Assembly (NCBI GenBank): GCA_017623685.1
Contig: JAGAOP010000032.1
Location: forward strand, 1-41,048
Direction: 5' to 3'
DNA: 41,048 nt
Source: Spirochaetaceae bacterium
Lineage (GTDB): Bacteria; Spirochaetota; Spirochaetia; Treponematales; Treponemataceae
Of the stretch, positions 7,525 to 15,560 are shown in pieces (within the stretch, counting starts at the first letter, position 1; each line of letters begins with the position of its first letter). Made by a program: the position numbers and the translations under genes. The notes beneath the pieces were generated by a model. That model was given only the letters and a program-made list of their open reading frames with translations, did not search any database and had not been told where the DNA came from.

Positions 7525-9003
7525 TTATTTTCTATCAAAAGAAGAATTAATTTCTAATTCGGTTCGGTATTTTGCCACAGTTCGCCTTGCCACCTGAATA
7601 CCTTTTTCTTTAAGCTTTTCTGCAAGTTTTTGGTCTGAAAGAGGCTTTGCGTCTGGATTATCTTCTTTATGTTTTAGAATTATATCTTTAAGAACAAGTT
7701 TTACACTTTCTCTTGAAACTGAATTATTTGAATCTGATATATTTTGTTCACTTGAAGTTACTGTGGAACTTGTTACCTTTGCAGAAAAGAAATATTTGAT
7801 TTCAAATAAACCCCAATCACATTGAATATATTTACCGTTTGAAATTCGAGAAACTGTAGCCTCGTGAATTCCAATCTTTTCTGCCACATCTTTCATCCTA
7901 ATGGGTTTAAGATAAAGAGGCCCTTTTAGAAAAAAATTATGTTGTAAATCTGAAATTGCAAGAGCTACTTTAAAAATACTGGATTCTCTGTATCGAATGG
8001 CGTTTATAAACCATTCAGCATCCTTTACTGCTTCTTTAATATATTTTAAATCTTTTTTTTCCCTTGGCGAAGAAGAATCCAAGGAAGTAGCTAATTCTTT
8101 GTATATTGGTGAAAGTGCAATTTCAGGTATGTCGTAGCGAACTAGCTCTACTTGTAATTGAAATCCATTTTCTTCTTCATTTTGAATCTTTTTTATGTAA
8201 ACATCTGGTGAAATATACTGTGTTTCTTTTAAACTGAATTGCCTTGCTGGATTTGGATCTAAGGTTTTAATAAAATCTAAGGCATCAGAAACATTTTTTT
8301 CGGTTATGGGAACAGGAGGTTCTTCTTTTGTTTTTTCTGTTAATTCTACAAGTTTTTTTGTAACAAGATTAATTCGTGGTTTTTCTAATAGATTCAGTTT
8401 TCCTTTTAAAATAAAAAGGGCTAGACTTGGGGGATTTGGAAAAGATTTTGCTTGAATTAATAAAGATTCTTCTGGACCAGAAACTGCACATCCTACAGGT
8501 TCTAAATGTTGAATTATTTTAAGACATTTTTCTAATAGTTCTGGAGTTTCTTCTTTGCAAGCAGGGTTTAATAATTTTTCCGGTATTTCTTGATTAAAGC
8601 CTCTTGCATCAAGATTTGAAATAATTTTTTTTCCTAATTCCAAAATCCCAGGGGTTTCTGCAACAAGACGAAACTGATCTAAAAGATGTTCTTGTAATGA
8701 TTTTCCAAAGGCTGGTCTGTTTTCTAAAAAAGATTGAAAGTTGTCACTTTCCAATATTCCTGTGGAAGTTGGAATCTTTTGGGGTAGGTTTTCGTTAAAG
8801 GACTTTTTTGCCGAAACAGGTTTTATACTTGGTTTTGAATCTGAAATAATTTCTATAGCAGGATTTTTTTGACTTTCTTCGTATATCTGGGTACTTAATT
8901 CCTGAGAATCCATAGAAAGAAGAGAAAGAGATTGTAATATTTGTGGAGAAAGTTGCATCTGTTGGCTTTGATGCTGAGCTATTTCTATGTTAAGTCCTAC
9001 CAT
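7525..9003 (-). CDS. rpoN: RNA polymerase sigma-54 factor
   Basis: A 492-residue alternative sigma factor that directs RNA polymerase to -24/-12 promoters and needs AAA+ activators. Region I is the Gln- and Leu-rich start (QQMQLSPQILQSLSLLSMDS). The core-binding part spans about 100-290. The C-terminal helix-turn-helix has EATVSRISNGKYIQC followed by FEIKYFFS. The RpoN box ARRTVAKYR lies at about 472-480. All domains are present and the length is normal. A GGGA ribosome site precedes the ATG. No obvious sigma-54 promoter or enhancer-binding activator was seen in this window. Confidence 0.95.
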   Translation of the reverse strand: MVGLNIEIAQHQSQQMQLSPQILQSLSLLSMDSQELSTQIYEESQKNPAIEIISDSKPSIKPVSAKKSFNENLPQKIPTSTGILESDNFQSFLENRPAFGKSLQEHLLDQFRLVAETPGILELGKKIISNLDARGFNQEIPEKLLNPACKEETPELLEKCLKIIQHLEPVGCAVSGPEESLLIQAKSFPNPPSLALFILKGKLNLLEKPRINLVTKKLVELTEKTKEEPPVPITEKNVSDALDFIKTLDPNPARQFSLKETQYISPDVYIKKIQNEEENGFQLQVELVRYDIPEIALSPIYKELATSLDSSSPREKKDLKYIKEAVKDAEWFINAIRYRESSIFKVALAISDLQHNFFLKGPLYLKPIRMKDVAEKIGIHEATVSRISNGKYIQCDWGLFEIKYFFSAKVTSSTVTSSEQNISDSNNSVSRESVKLVLKDIILKHKEDNPDAKPLSDQKLAEKLKEKGIQVARRTVAKYRTELEINSSFDRK

Positions 9004-9072
9004 GTTTCCCTTTTTTATAATACAGCCAATTTAATCATTTTTCAACATATAGAATAAAAACTTTTTTTTTTA

Positions 9073-9078
9073 TATACT
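9073..9078 (+). promoter_or_regulatory. -10 element immediately before the DUF1015 gene
   Basis: TATACT abuts the first ATG (9079). With standard spacing the transcript begins at 9085, the A of an in-frame second ATG. No Shine-Dalgarno sequence is present and the -35 is not convincing. Confidence 0.4.
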
Positions 9079-10431
9079 ATGATTATGTTAGACTTTGAAG
9101 AATTTGGTTTAAAAATACCAGAAATATTGTTACCTACAAAAAATATTCCTATGAATGAATGGGCAGTTATTGCCTGTGATCAATATACTCAAGACAGAGA
9201 ATATTGGGAAAGTGTAAAAAATGCAACAAATGGAAATCCATCTTCATTAAATTTGATTCTTCCAGAAGTGTTCTTGAATGATTCAGATAAGCAAGAACGA
9301 ATAAGTAAAATTCGTTCCACAATGAAAGAGTATTTAGAAACAAAGGTTTTTGATGAACCAAAATTAGGATTTTTGTATCTAGAAAGATCTACTGCCTATG
9401 GTAGAACTCGCAAAGGTCTTATTGTCGCAGTTGACTTAGAATCTTATGATTGGAATCCTGGATCAAGTCCATTAATTAGAGCCACAGAAGCTACAATTCC
9501 AGAAAGAATTCCACCTCGTATGGAAATCCGTCGAGGTGCTCCCTTGGAACTTCCACATATTATGCTGTTGGTAAACGATAAAAAAGGTCTTCTTGTTGAA
9601 GCTGCTAGTAAGGCAAAGAATTTAACTAAGGTTTATGATGGAGAACTTATGTTAGGTTCTGGATATGTTACAGGTTCAATTATACAAGGTGAGGATTTAA
9701 AACCTCTTTACGATGGACTTGTGGAATTAAAAAAAGAAAATATTGCTCCTGACGGAAGTGTATTTTTATTTGCTGTAGGGGACGGAAATCATTCTTTGGC
9801 AACTGCAAAGGCTGTTTGGAATGAATATAAAGAAAGCCAAATTAAAGCAGGCCTTTCTGCAGAATCAATAAATGCTTCTCCTCTTAGATATGCCCTTGTG
9901 GAAATTGTAAATATTTATGATTCAGGTCTTACTTTTGAGCCAATCCACAGAGTATTGTTCAATGTGGATCCAGAAAGACTTGTTGAATATTGCAAAGAAC
10001 AATTAGGTGGTACTTTAGAACTTTGTGATTCAAAAGAACGGTTGGAAAATATAGTTTCTAATTCTACCACTGATTTTGGTTTTGTTTACAAGACCATAAG
10101 TGGGGATATAAGATATTGTTGTTTGCGAACTTCGATAAAAGAATTAGCTGTTAGCCGTTTACAACCTGTTTTAGATGTATTTACAAAGGCAACGGATATG
10201 AATGCTGCTTATGTAAATTATGCCAATTCAGAAATAGATTATATTCATGGAGCAGAAGAAGTATTTCGATTAGGTGAAAGAGATAATACTGTAGCAATTT
10301 TGTTACCACCAGTTGAAAAAGACAATTTTTTTGCAACAATAGCAACTTCTGGAGCATTACCACGAAAAAGTTTTTCTATGGGAGAGGCAAGCGAAAAGCG
10401 ATTTTATCTTGAAGCTAGAAAACTTTTTTAG
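9079..10431 (+). CDS. DUF1015 family protein
   Basis: A cytosolic protein of 450 residues (448 if translation begins at the ATG at 9085). It matches the DUF1015 family: IPMNEWAVIACDQYTQD near the N-terminus, PRMEIRRGAPLELPHIM in the middle, and the conserved VGDGNHSLATAKAVW loop around residue 235. The biochemical function is not established. In many clostridial genomes relatives lie near serC-serA (from memory). Here serA-serC are in the same window but about 20 kb away on the other strand. It is divergent from rpoN across 75 bases and convergent with the omptin-like gene. Confidence 0.8.
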   Translation: MIMLDFEEFGLKIPEILLPTKNIPMNEWAVIACDQYTQDREYWESVKNATNGNPSSLNLILPEVFLNDSDKQERISKIRSTMKEYLETKVFDEPKLGFLYLERSTAYGRTRKGLIVAVDLESYDWNPGSSPLIRATEATIPERIPPRMEIRRGAPLELPHIMLLVNDKKGLLVEAASKAKNLTKVYDGELMLGSGYVTGSIIQGEDLKPLYDGLVELKKENIAPDGSVFLFAVGDGNHSLATAKAVWNEYKESQIKAGLSAESINASPLRYALVEIVNIYDSGLTFEPIHRVLFNVDPERLVEYCKEQLGGTLELCDSKERLENIVSNSTTDFGFVYKTISGDIRYCCLRTSIKELAVSRLQPVLDVFTKATDMNAAYVNYANSEIDYIHGAEEVFRLGERDNTVAILLPPVEKDNFFATIATSGALPRKSFSMGEASEKRFYLEARKLF

Positions 10432-10450
10432 TTAAGATGTATTTTTATTA

Positions 10451-11431
10451 CTAAATATTTATTCTGATTCCTGCTTTTATTCCAGCGAGCCACTTAGAAC
10501 CTCCGCTAGAAGAAAAGGGATCAGGATAAAAATATTCTTCTGAACTATCCTTTGTATATACTTCTCCGTTACTAACAGGTATCCAATCGCCACCAATTTC
10601 AAAATAAAACCAAGTTAAATTTGTTAGTTGATATTCTGTTCCTATGGCTAACCCTAGAGGAATTGTTCCATTCATATTTGAATCGAAAAAGTCCAAGTTT
10701 CGTTTGAAATGAGTATCGTGACCTTCGTAAATTAAAATTGGCTTAATGTCAAAAGTAAAACAAAGGATGAATTTTGGCATAATGAGCCAAGAAACTTTGT
10801 TAGAAAAATTTAGCAGTAAAGAATTTTGGCTATAAGAAATAATATCTCCTTGCATAGAAACTTTTTCTATATCGCTAGTCCATTCTTTGTTGTCATTTGG
10901 TACATATTGTTTAAAACCATCAGTAGAAATAAAACCAAGCTGTTCAAATTCTATTCCTAAAGTTGTTGTCCAAAAAATTTTTTTTTCTTCTACAAATGAA
11001 TTCCAACCAAAAAAGAATTTGCTAAAAAAATAATTTGTTATTTTATTGTTATGACAGGAATATCGTGTTAGAACACCCTTTGGGCCTAGCCAGTCAAAAT
11101 CTTCCATTTTGCCACTTTCAGAATGAAATCCTGTGGCAAATTCAATTCCTAGGTAAAAATCATTGATGTTTAAGGAAGTGTTCAAACCTATGGTACACAA
11201 AGGTTGGACATCCCATGCAAGGTAACTAATTTGTTTATAACCATCTGGAACATGAGAAAAATCCATGCCTTGTTCTGTAGAATCTTGACAGAAAACATAT
11301 TCACCTACGGAGCCAAATTTTAAGCCCATGTTAGGTGTCAAAGAAAATTTTAATTCAATGTCTTTTGCAAAGGTCGGAAAGGTTGAAATAATAATTGCTA
11401 AGCAAACCGAAATATATTTATTCTTCAACAA
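10451..11431 (-). CDS. Omptin-like outer membrane aspartyl protease
   Basis: This 326-residue protein has a signal peptide (about 1-22, ending TFA) and a beta-barrel pattern of alternating hydrophobic residues to the end (AGIKAGIRINI). It resembles omptins (OmpT, Pla). YLAWDVQPLCTIGLN matches the omptin LDW region. KMEDFDW (109-114) matches the MVDQDW segment carrying catalytic Asp83 and Asp85 of OmpT, here Asp111 and Asp113. HDTHF (238-242) matches the segment with OmpT Asp210 and His212, here Asp239 and His241. All four catalytic positions are conserved and the size fits (OmpT precursor 317). It would cleave peptides at the cell surface. Its start lies inside the end of the pseudouridine-synthase gene (14-base overlap), so the two are co-transcribed. 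Confidence 0.72.
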   Translation of the reverse strand: MLKNKYISVCLAIIISTFPTFAKDIELKFSLTPNMGLKFGSVGEYVFCQDSTEQGMDFSHVPDGYKQISYLAWDVQPLCTIGLNTSLNINDFYLGIEFATGFHSESGKMEDFDWLGPKGVLTRYSCHNNKITNYFFSKFFFGWNSFVEEKKIFWTTTLGIEFEQLGFISTDGFKQYVPNDNKEWTSDIEKVSMQGDIISYSQNSLLLNFSNKVSWLIMPKFILCFTFDIKPILIYEGHDTHFKRNLDFFDSNMNGTIPLGLAIGTEYQLTNLTWFYFEIGGDWIPVSNGEVYTKDSSEEYFYPDPFSSSGGSKWLAGIKAGIRINI

Positions 11432-12188
11432 AAACCTCTTTTGCAGATAAGGGGTCTACATTATATATCTTTGCTAGCTGTTTTCGTAAAGCCTCTAGAT
11501 CTTTAGGGTAGGGCGCAATAAAAGTTTTTTTTTCTTGAGTTTTTGGGTGTTGAATTGTCAAACTATAGGCATGAAGTGCTAGTCGATTCAGTAGGGGACG
11601 TTCTTCAAAGGGATCGCCTCTCCAAGACCTTTTTATTTCAGATAAAAGAACAGGATGTCGATTCCCACCATATAATGGGTCGCAGACAATATTTAAATTT
11701 TTAGCATTTAGATGAGCTCTGATTTGGTGAGTTCGTCCTGTAAGTGGTCTAGCTTCTATCCAAGAATATGGAGGACATATGCCTAGCAATGTAAAATCTG
11801 TAACAGAGAATTTACCTTGTTTACGATGTACAACTGTTCTGTGTAAAGAATCTCCGTCGGGTAATAATTTTAAATCTACTCGAAGATTTTGCCAATTTGG
11901 GCGACCATGAACTAAAGCGTGATAAATTTTTGTAACTTGTCTGTTTTGAAATTGTAAAGACAGATTCTTGTGAGCTTCCGCTGTACGAGCATAAATTACT
12001 AATCCAGATGTATCTTTGTCGATTCGATGTATTGCTAATAAATCTCCAAATTCTTTTTTTGCTTCTACATCTAGTCTAGGAGCAAATTGATCATATCTAT
12101 CTGCGGCAACAAGAAGTCCTGATTTTTTGTTTAAAACAACAATTTCATCATCATTGTAAATAACTTGGTATGGAGATGTCTGTTTCAT
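11418..12188 (-). CDS. RluA-family 23S rRNA/tRNA pseudouridine synthase
   Basis: A 256-residue RluA/RluC/RluD-type enzyme that isomerises uridine to pseudouridine in structured RNA. The catalytic motif HRIDKDTSGL puts the nucleophile at Asp57. ARPLTGRTHQIRAHL and DPLYGG are further family motifs. There is no N-terminal S4 domain, so it is a short form; the RNA target cannot be told. The ATG at 12188 lies exactly at the transcription start predicted from a near-ideal promoter and there is no Shine-Dalgarno sequence. The omptin-like gene overlaps its last codons. Confidence 0.88.
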   Translation of the reverse strand: MKQTSPYQVIYNDDEIVVLNKKSGLLVAADRYDQFAPRLDVEAKKEFGDLLAIHRIDKDTSGLVIYARTAEAHKNLSLQFQNRQVTKIYHALVHGRPNWQNLRVDLKLLPDGDSLHRTVVHRKQGKFSVTDFTLLGICPPYSWIEARPLTGRTHQIRAHLNAKNLNIVCDPLYGGNRHPVLLSEIKRSWRGDPFEERPLLNRLALHAYSLTIQHPKTQEKKTFIAPYPKDLEALRKQLAKIYNVDPLSAKEVFVEE

Positions 12189-12194
12189 ATATAC

Positions 12195-12223
12195 AATGTA
12201 ACAGAGGGTTCTTTTTTTGTCAA
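12195..12223 (-). promoter_or_regulatory. Promoter of rluA with the start codon at +1
   Basis: On the minus strand, a perfect TTGACA (12218-12223), a 17-base spacer and TACATT (12195-12200), with TG at the extended -10 position (12202-12203). The predicted +1 is 12188, the A of the ATG. This is the clearest leaderless promoter in the window. Confidence 0.8.
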
Positions 12224-12291
12224 AACCTGTTTAAATGCGTTTATAGTTTTAATGATTCGAAAGGGAATTAGAGAAAAAGATTGATTTAATA

Positions 12292-12339
12292 AAAAAGCTG
12301 CCTTTTATGAAGTTGCAAGAACCTCTAAGACAGCTTTTT
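12292..12339 (-). terminator. Terminator of the small secreted protein gene
   Basis: The arms AAAAAGCTGCCTT (12292-12304) and AAGACAGCTTTTT (12327-12339) pair with one mismatch. They give T tracts on either strand, so it may act both ways. It lies 30 bases beyond the stop at 12369. Confidence 0.75.
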
Positions 12340-12368
12340 GTAAAATAAAAATATTTAGGTTTAGGAAA

Positions 12369-12782
12369 TTAGATTTCCAAGTCAGCAGTTTCTCCACTTG
12401 CAGAAGAACCTAATTGAAACTTAATAGTTGTTTCATAATCTTCTGTTGTCCAGTCAGGGTTAACGATAAGTTCAAGATCAGTACTTAATGTTAAAGGTTT
12501 AATAAACTGGTAACTGCGTTCTGTTTCTGCACATGAGAATGAAAGAATTACACCTTTAGTAGGATCAGCTGAGACTTTGTAATCAGTGATTTTGTCTTGT
12601 GTAAAGTTATAAACCAATTCTCCGTCTGTTTTCCACAATTTAATTGTTTTGTCGATTCCAAATTCCCAGATACCATCCCAATTTGAATCAAGCCATTTTC
12701 CAGTAGGGAATTCTGTGTCTGCTGCAAAAACAGTAGTTACTGCTAAGCCCAAAACTAACAAAATTGTAATAAATTTCTTCAT
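12369..12782 (-). CDS. Small secreted protein of unknown function
   Basis: A 137-residue protein with a clear signal peptide (MKKFITILLVLGLAVTTVFA, cut before ADTE) and no lipobox, so it is probably periplasmic. The mature part is mostly beta with several tryptophans: FPTGKWLDSNWDGIWEFG, and later NPDWTTEDYETTIKF. It looks like a small lipocalin-like or beta-sandwich domain that binds a ligand, but that is a guess. It has a full AGGAGG ribosome site and an extended -10 upstream, so expression may be high. The same TACAGGAGG leader occurs before the lipoprotein at 13310. Codon use matches its neighbours. Confidence 0.7.
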   Translation of the reverse strand: MKKFITILLVLGLAVTTVFAADTEFPTGKWLDSNWDGIWEFGIDKTIKLWKTDGELVYNFTQDKITDYKVSADPTKGVILSFSCAETERSYQFIKPLTLSTDLELIVNPDWTTEDYETTIKFQLGSSASGETADLEI

Positions 12783-12807
12783 AGAAGCCTCCTGTAATTA
12801 TGAATCT

Positions 12808-12816
12808 ATTATAACA
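12808..12816 (-). promoter_or_regulatory. Extended -10 promoter of the small secreted protein
   Basis: TGT-TATAAT on the minus strand gives a perfect -10 (12808-12813) with the TG extension. The -35 region is poor. Transcription would start near 12801, about 18 bases before the ATG, with AGGAGG inside the leader. Confidence 0.6.
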
Positions 12817-12922
12817 CAACATTAAAAAAAAAGACAGTTTTTTTTCTAAATTCTATAAAAAAACTTTTTCTACAAATTATTTAATTTATTTGTAAAAAAA
12901 TTTGATCCATGATAAATAATCT

Positions 12923-13159
12923 TTATTTAAATTTAAAATCTGTAAAAGCATTTAGTACTGAACTGTAAATATAATGAATTTCAATGCCATTAACATTTTG
13001 GCTCATTTTAACCAATTTATCAGCAGCAACCCAACCATATTTTAAATCATTCACAGGTACTGGAATAATTTTTCCAAATTCAATACCTAAAATATCTTGC
13101 AGCCCAACCCACCACCATAGAGTCGCTTTTTCGCTATAAATACTAAAAAAAACACCCAT
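12923..13159 (-). CDS. Unrecognised ORF, probably a 5'-truncated fragment
   Basis: A 78-residue open frame rich in aromatics (WWW near residue 16), ending EIHYIYSSVLNAFTDFKFK. The ATG has no ribosome-binding site. The frame continues only ten codons upstream, to a stop beside the HsdS remnant. It looks like the C-terminal end of a longer protein that lost its beginning where the foreign segment joins. I do not recognise the family. It may not be translated. Confidence 0.35.
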   Translation of the reverse strand: MGVFFSIYSEKATLWWWVGLQDILGIEFGKIIPVPVNDLKYGWVAADKLVKMSQNVNGIEIHYIYSSVLNAFTDFKFK

Positions 13160-13185
13160 GTTTTTGTGAGGTTTATTTAAAGTAG

Positions 13186-13296
13186 TTACTTAAAGATATT
13201 GGAGATGAGATCCCCTTTGAACTGCCTGAAGGGTGGTGTTGGGTACGGTTAAATGAATTAGCTGATATAGCAGGAGGCGGTTCTCTAAGACCAATA
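13186..13296 (+). pseudogene. Remnant of a type I restriction specificity subunit (HsdS)
   Basis: On the plus strand a frame that opens just after a TAG (13183-13185) reads LLKDIGDEIPFELPEGW, then CWVRLNELADIAGGGS. This is the typical N-terminal beginning of an HsdS target-recognition domain (EIPFELPEGWxWVRL). There is no start codon and no continuing domain. Similarity fades near 13296, where a minus-strand lipoprotein gene ends. About 48 percent G+C over 13201-13290 contrasts with the AT-rich surroundings. It is a decayed, probably acquired piece, about 37 codons long. Confidence 0.65.
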
Positions 13297-13309
13297 GAAA
13301 ATTTCATTA

Positions 13310-13699
13310 CTATTGTATTTCTTCGGAAAAATAAATTCCATCTCCGTCAAAAATTACTTCTACAGTTTGATTTAAATCTATTAATTTATAAATATTGTAT
13401 CCTGTTTCATAGGATTTAACTTCAGTATCTAAATCAGGTTTGGTTTGTTCAACGTCAATTCGTACAGAATATTTATCAGGATCTACTTCTAGAATTTGGC
13501 TATATCCATTTTTTATTTCACCTATAAAATGCAAAATATATCCTTGGGTATCTTTTTGCTTTAGATAGATATTTGTAATTACTAAAGATTCGTCTTCTGA
13601 ATAATTTGAAACAATCAATTCACCATAGTTTTTTTCTGTTTGTACTAATGTGCATGATGTTAAAAAAATGCAAAAAATAAAAATGAATAATTTCTTCAT
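13310..13699 (-). CDS. Small lipoprotein of unknown function
   Basis: A 129-residue protein with a lipoprotein signal: the basic start MKKLF, a hydrophobic stretch and the lipobox LTSC with Cys16. The mature part looks beta-rich with an Ig-like or transthyretin-like pattern (GELIVSNYS, ILEVDPDKYSVRIDV). No known domain is recognised. A strong AGGAGG site supports the ATG. The 3' end abuts the HsdS remnant; the final codons SEEIQ may have been set by that junction, so the original C-terminus may have been different. It shares the TACAGGAGG leader with the secreted protein at 12369. Confidence 0.65.
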   Translation of the reverse strand: MKKLFIFIFCIFLTSCTLVQTEKNYGELIVSNYSEDESLVITNIYLKQKDTQGYILHFIGEIKNGYSQILEVDPDKYSVRIDVEQTKPDLDTEVKSYETGYNIYKLIDLNQTVEVIFDGDGIYFSEEIQ

Positions 13700-13786
13700 G
13701 AAAACTTCCTCCTGTATTAAAATAACAAATTATTTATATATTAGTAACTATAAAATCTCAATTTATAGAAAATTTTTTCAAAAAAA

Positions 13787-14185
13787 TTAAAGGGTATCTT
13801 CTTGTTCACATTTAATAGCTCTAAAAAGTTGGATAAGTTTTTCATTTCCATGAACTAATTCTCTTATGTAAATTTTGTCATCTAGGGGGTCCAGCTCTTG
13901 CCATAACATTTCAAGCCATAAAGCTTCGGCTGCATTGTTTAATTGTTGAGTAGTAGAAAAATTTCCTTGAAGAAAAAGATAGATTCCTTTGGGAATTTCC
14001 TTATCCTTTTTCTCGGATGCTCCACCACAAAAAATCGGGTTGGTTAAATATTCTTCTAGTTGAGGTGCGATATTTTTTTTTGTTGCTTTTGATGTATATA
14101 TTGTCATTTTTTCTTGGGAGTTTGTGCTTTGTACAGAAAAAAATAAAGGCTGAAACAAAACAAGTTTTTTTATTTCGTATTCCAT
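13787..14185 (-). CDS. Hypothetical cytosolic protein
   Basis: A 132-residue protein without signal peptide or membrane segments, preceded by an AAGAGG ribosome site. The N-terminal half is beta-like (KLVLFQPLFFSVQS). The C-terminal half is helical and acidic (NNAAEALWLEMLWQELDP, then KLIQLFRAIKCEQED). I do not recognise a family. It lies divergently from the lamin-tail lipoprotein gene across 130 AT-rich bases that must hold both promoters. Normal base composition and a good ribosome site make it likely to be a real gene. Confidence 0.6.
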   Translation of the reverse strand: MEYEIKKLVLFQPLFFSVQSTNSQEKMTIYTSKATKKNIAPQLEEYLTNPIFCGGASEKKDKEIPKGIYLFLQGNFSTTQQLNNAAEALWLEMLWQELDPLDDKIYIRELVHGNEKLIQLFRAIKCEQEDTL

Positions 14186-14315
14186 AAAAACCTCTTTAAG
14201 TTAAATTTTATTGAAAATAGATTATCAAAAAAAATGTAAAAAAAAAACAATTATTCAAAATAAAAGGATTTTTTTTTGTAAATAAAACTATAAATATAAA
14301 AAAAGGAGGTTTTAT

Positions 14316-15410
14316 ATGATAAAAGTATCAAATGATTTAAAATTGTTTTTGTCTATTTTTTTTGCAATTATTTGTCCTGTTTTAATTTTCTGCCTTATCT
14401 TGTCTTTAGTATCATGCCAAATTACAGTTGAAGGGGTTCAATCTTTAGATGGGGATGTAACTGTTCCAGTTCTTACTGAATTAATTCAAGATGGGAAAGG
14501 GCAACTGGCACTTTGCTTCTCAGAAGCTGTGACTTTAGATGAACTAAAACTTTATAAAGATGAAGTTGTTCTTTGCCAAGAGGATCAACTCAGTCTAGAG
14601 TTTCTAGGTACAAAAGCTCTTATTAGTATAGCTCAGGATGTTTCTCTTCAAGCTGGAGAAGGTTATGGATTATCAGGGATTGCAACGGATTCGGTAGGGA
14701 ATAGTTTATCGTTTTATGTTCCTTTTTATGGTTATAACGAAAATGTTCCCACTTTGATTTTAAGCGAAGTTCGTACAAAAAATACAAAACCTAAAGTTGA
14801 ATTTGTTGAACTTTATGCTTTGACATCTGGTAACATTGCAGGTGTAACTTTGTACAGTGCCAATGATGATTCCTTAGGGGAATATGTTCTTCCTGCTGCA
14901 GAAGTAAATGCTGGTGAGTACATTGTTGTACATTTTAGAACCTACGAAGAACAGGCAGCAGGTTGTGTTAATGAAACAGGTGAGGATTTAAATGTTTCAA
15001 CTGCACCGGATTCTTGCAAAGATGTTCGCGACCTTTGGGTTCCAGGGGAAAAGGCACGTCTTGGAGATTCTGATGTAATTCTTTTAAGAAATCGTTCTGG
15101 TGGTACTATTGTAGATATGGTTGCTTTTGCAAATTCTAGTTTAACTGAATGGAAGACCCAAGCTTTTGCTTTAGCAATAACAGAGGGAATTGAAGATGGA
15201 GCTTGGCAAGGCGGAAGAAATCCTGAACAAGTGGCTTGTTCCGATGGAATAACAGAAACTAGAACAATTTCAAGACAGAATATTTCTTTGATTCAAGATG
15301 CAATTCAAAATGGTGAACCTTTGCCAAATAACGATTCCACTTGCTGGCTAGTTACAAAAACAAGTTCAGCTTCACCAGGAAAAGAAAATTCTAGCCAACC
15401 ATATAATTAA
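14316..15410 (+). CDS. Lipoprotein with a lamin-tail-like domain
   Basis: A 364-residue surface or periplasmic lipoprotein with a long hydrophobic leader (about 11-33) and lipobox LVSC, lipidated at Cys34. Residues about 40-135 read like a bacterial Ig-like domain (a VPVLTELIQDGKGQLALCFS opening). From about 145 a lamin-tail domain follows: LILSEVRTKN, VEFVELYAL, then AGEYIVVHFRT and VDMVAFANSS. Such domains occur in secreted nucleases and surface proteins and often bind other macromolecules. No nuclease motif is seen. The four later cysteines could form disulphides. A strong AAAGGAGG precedes the ATG. Confidence 0.72.
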   Translation: MIKVSNDLKLFLSIFFAIICPVLIFCLILSLVSCQITVEGVQSLDGDVTVPVLTELIQDGKGQLALCFSEAVTLDELKLYKDEVVLCQEDQLSLEFLGTKALISIAQDVSLQAGEGYGLSGIATDSVGNSLSFYVPFYGYNENVPTLILSEVRTKNTKPKVEFVELYALTSGNIAGVTLYSANDDSLGEYVLPAAEVNAGEYIVVHFRTYEEQAAGCVNETGEDLNVSTAPDSCKDVRDLWVPGEKARLGDSDVILLRNRSGGTIVDMVAFANSSLTEWKTQAFALAITEGIEDGAWQGGRNPEQVACSDGITETRTISRQNISLIQDAIQNGEPLPNNDSTCWLVTKTSSASPGKENSSQPYN

Positions 15411-15466
15411 TTTTATTTTTTTGCAATAAAAATGTAAGGCATTGTAGTATGATTGTTGTAAACCGC

Positions 15467-15495
15467 TTGACTAACTTCAATCTGTTTGGTAACAT
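15467..15495 (+). promoter_or_regulatory. Promoter of rpsT
   Basis: TTGACT (15467-15472), a 17-base spacer and TAACAT (15490-15495) give a start near 15502 and a leader of about 58 bases. The leader contains the hairpin GTAAGC/GCTTAC (15507-15512 with 15523-15528). Confidence 0.5.
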
Positions 15496-15560
15496 AATGC
15501 AAATAAGTAAGCTGTAATTTAGGCTTACAAGGAAGTTTTTTTTGTTTTTGGGGGTTTCTT

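Noticed and set aside
9004..9078. Sigma-54 promoter near rpoN
   Set aside because: No GG-N10-GC arrangement matching TGGCAC-N5-TTGC was seen here or elsewhere in the intergenic DNA examined.
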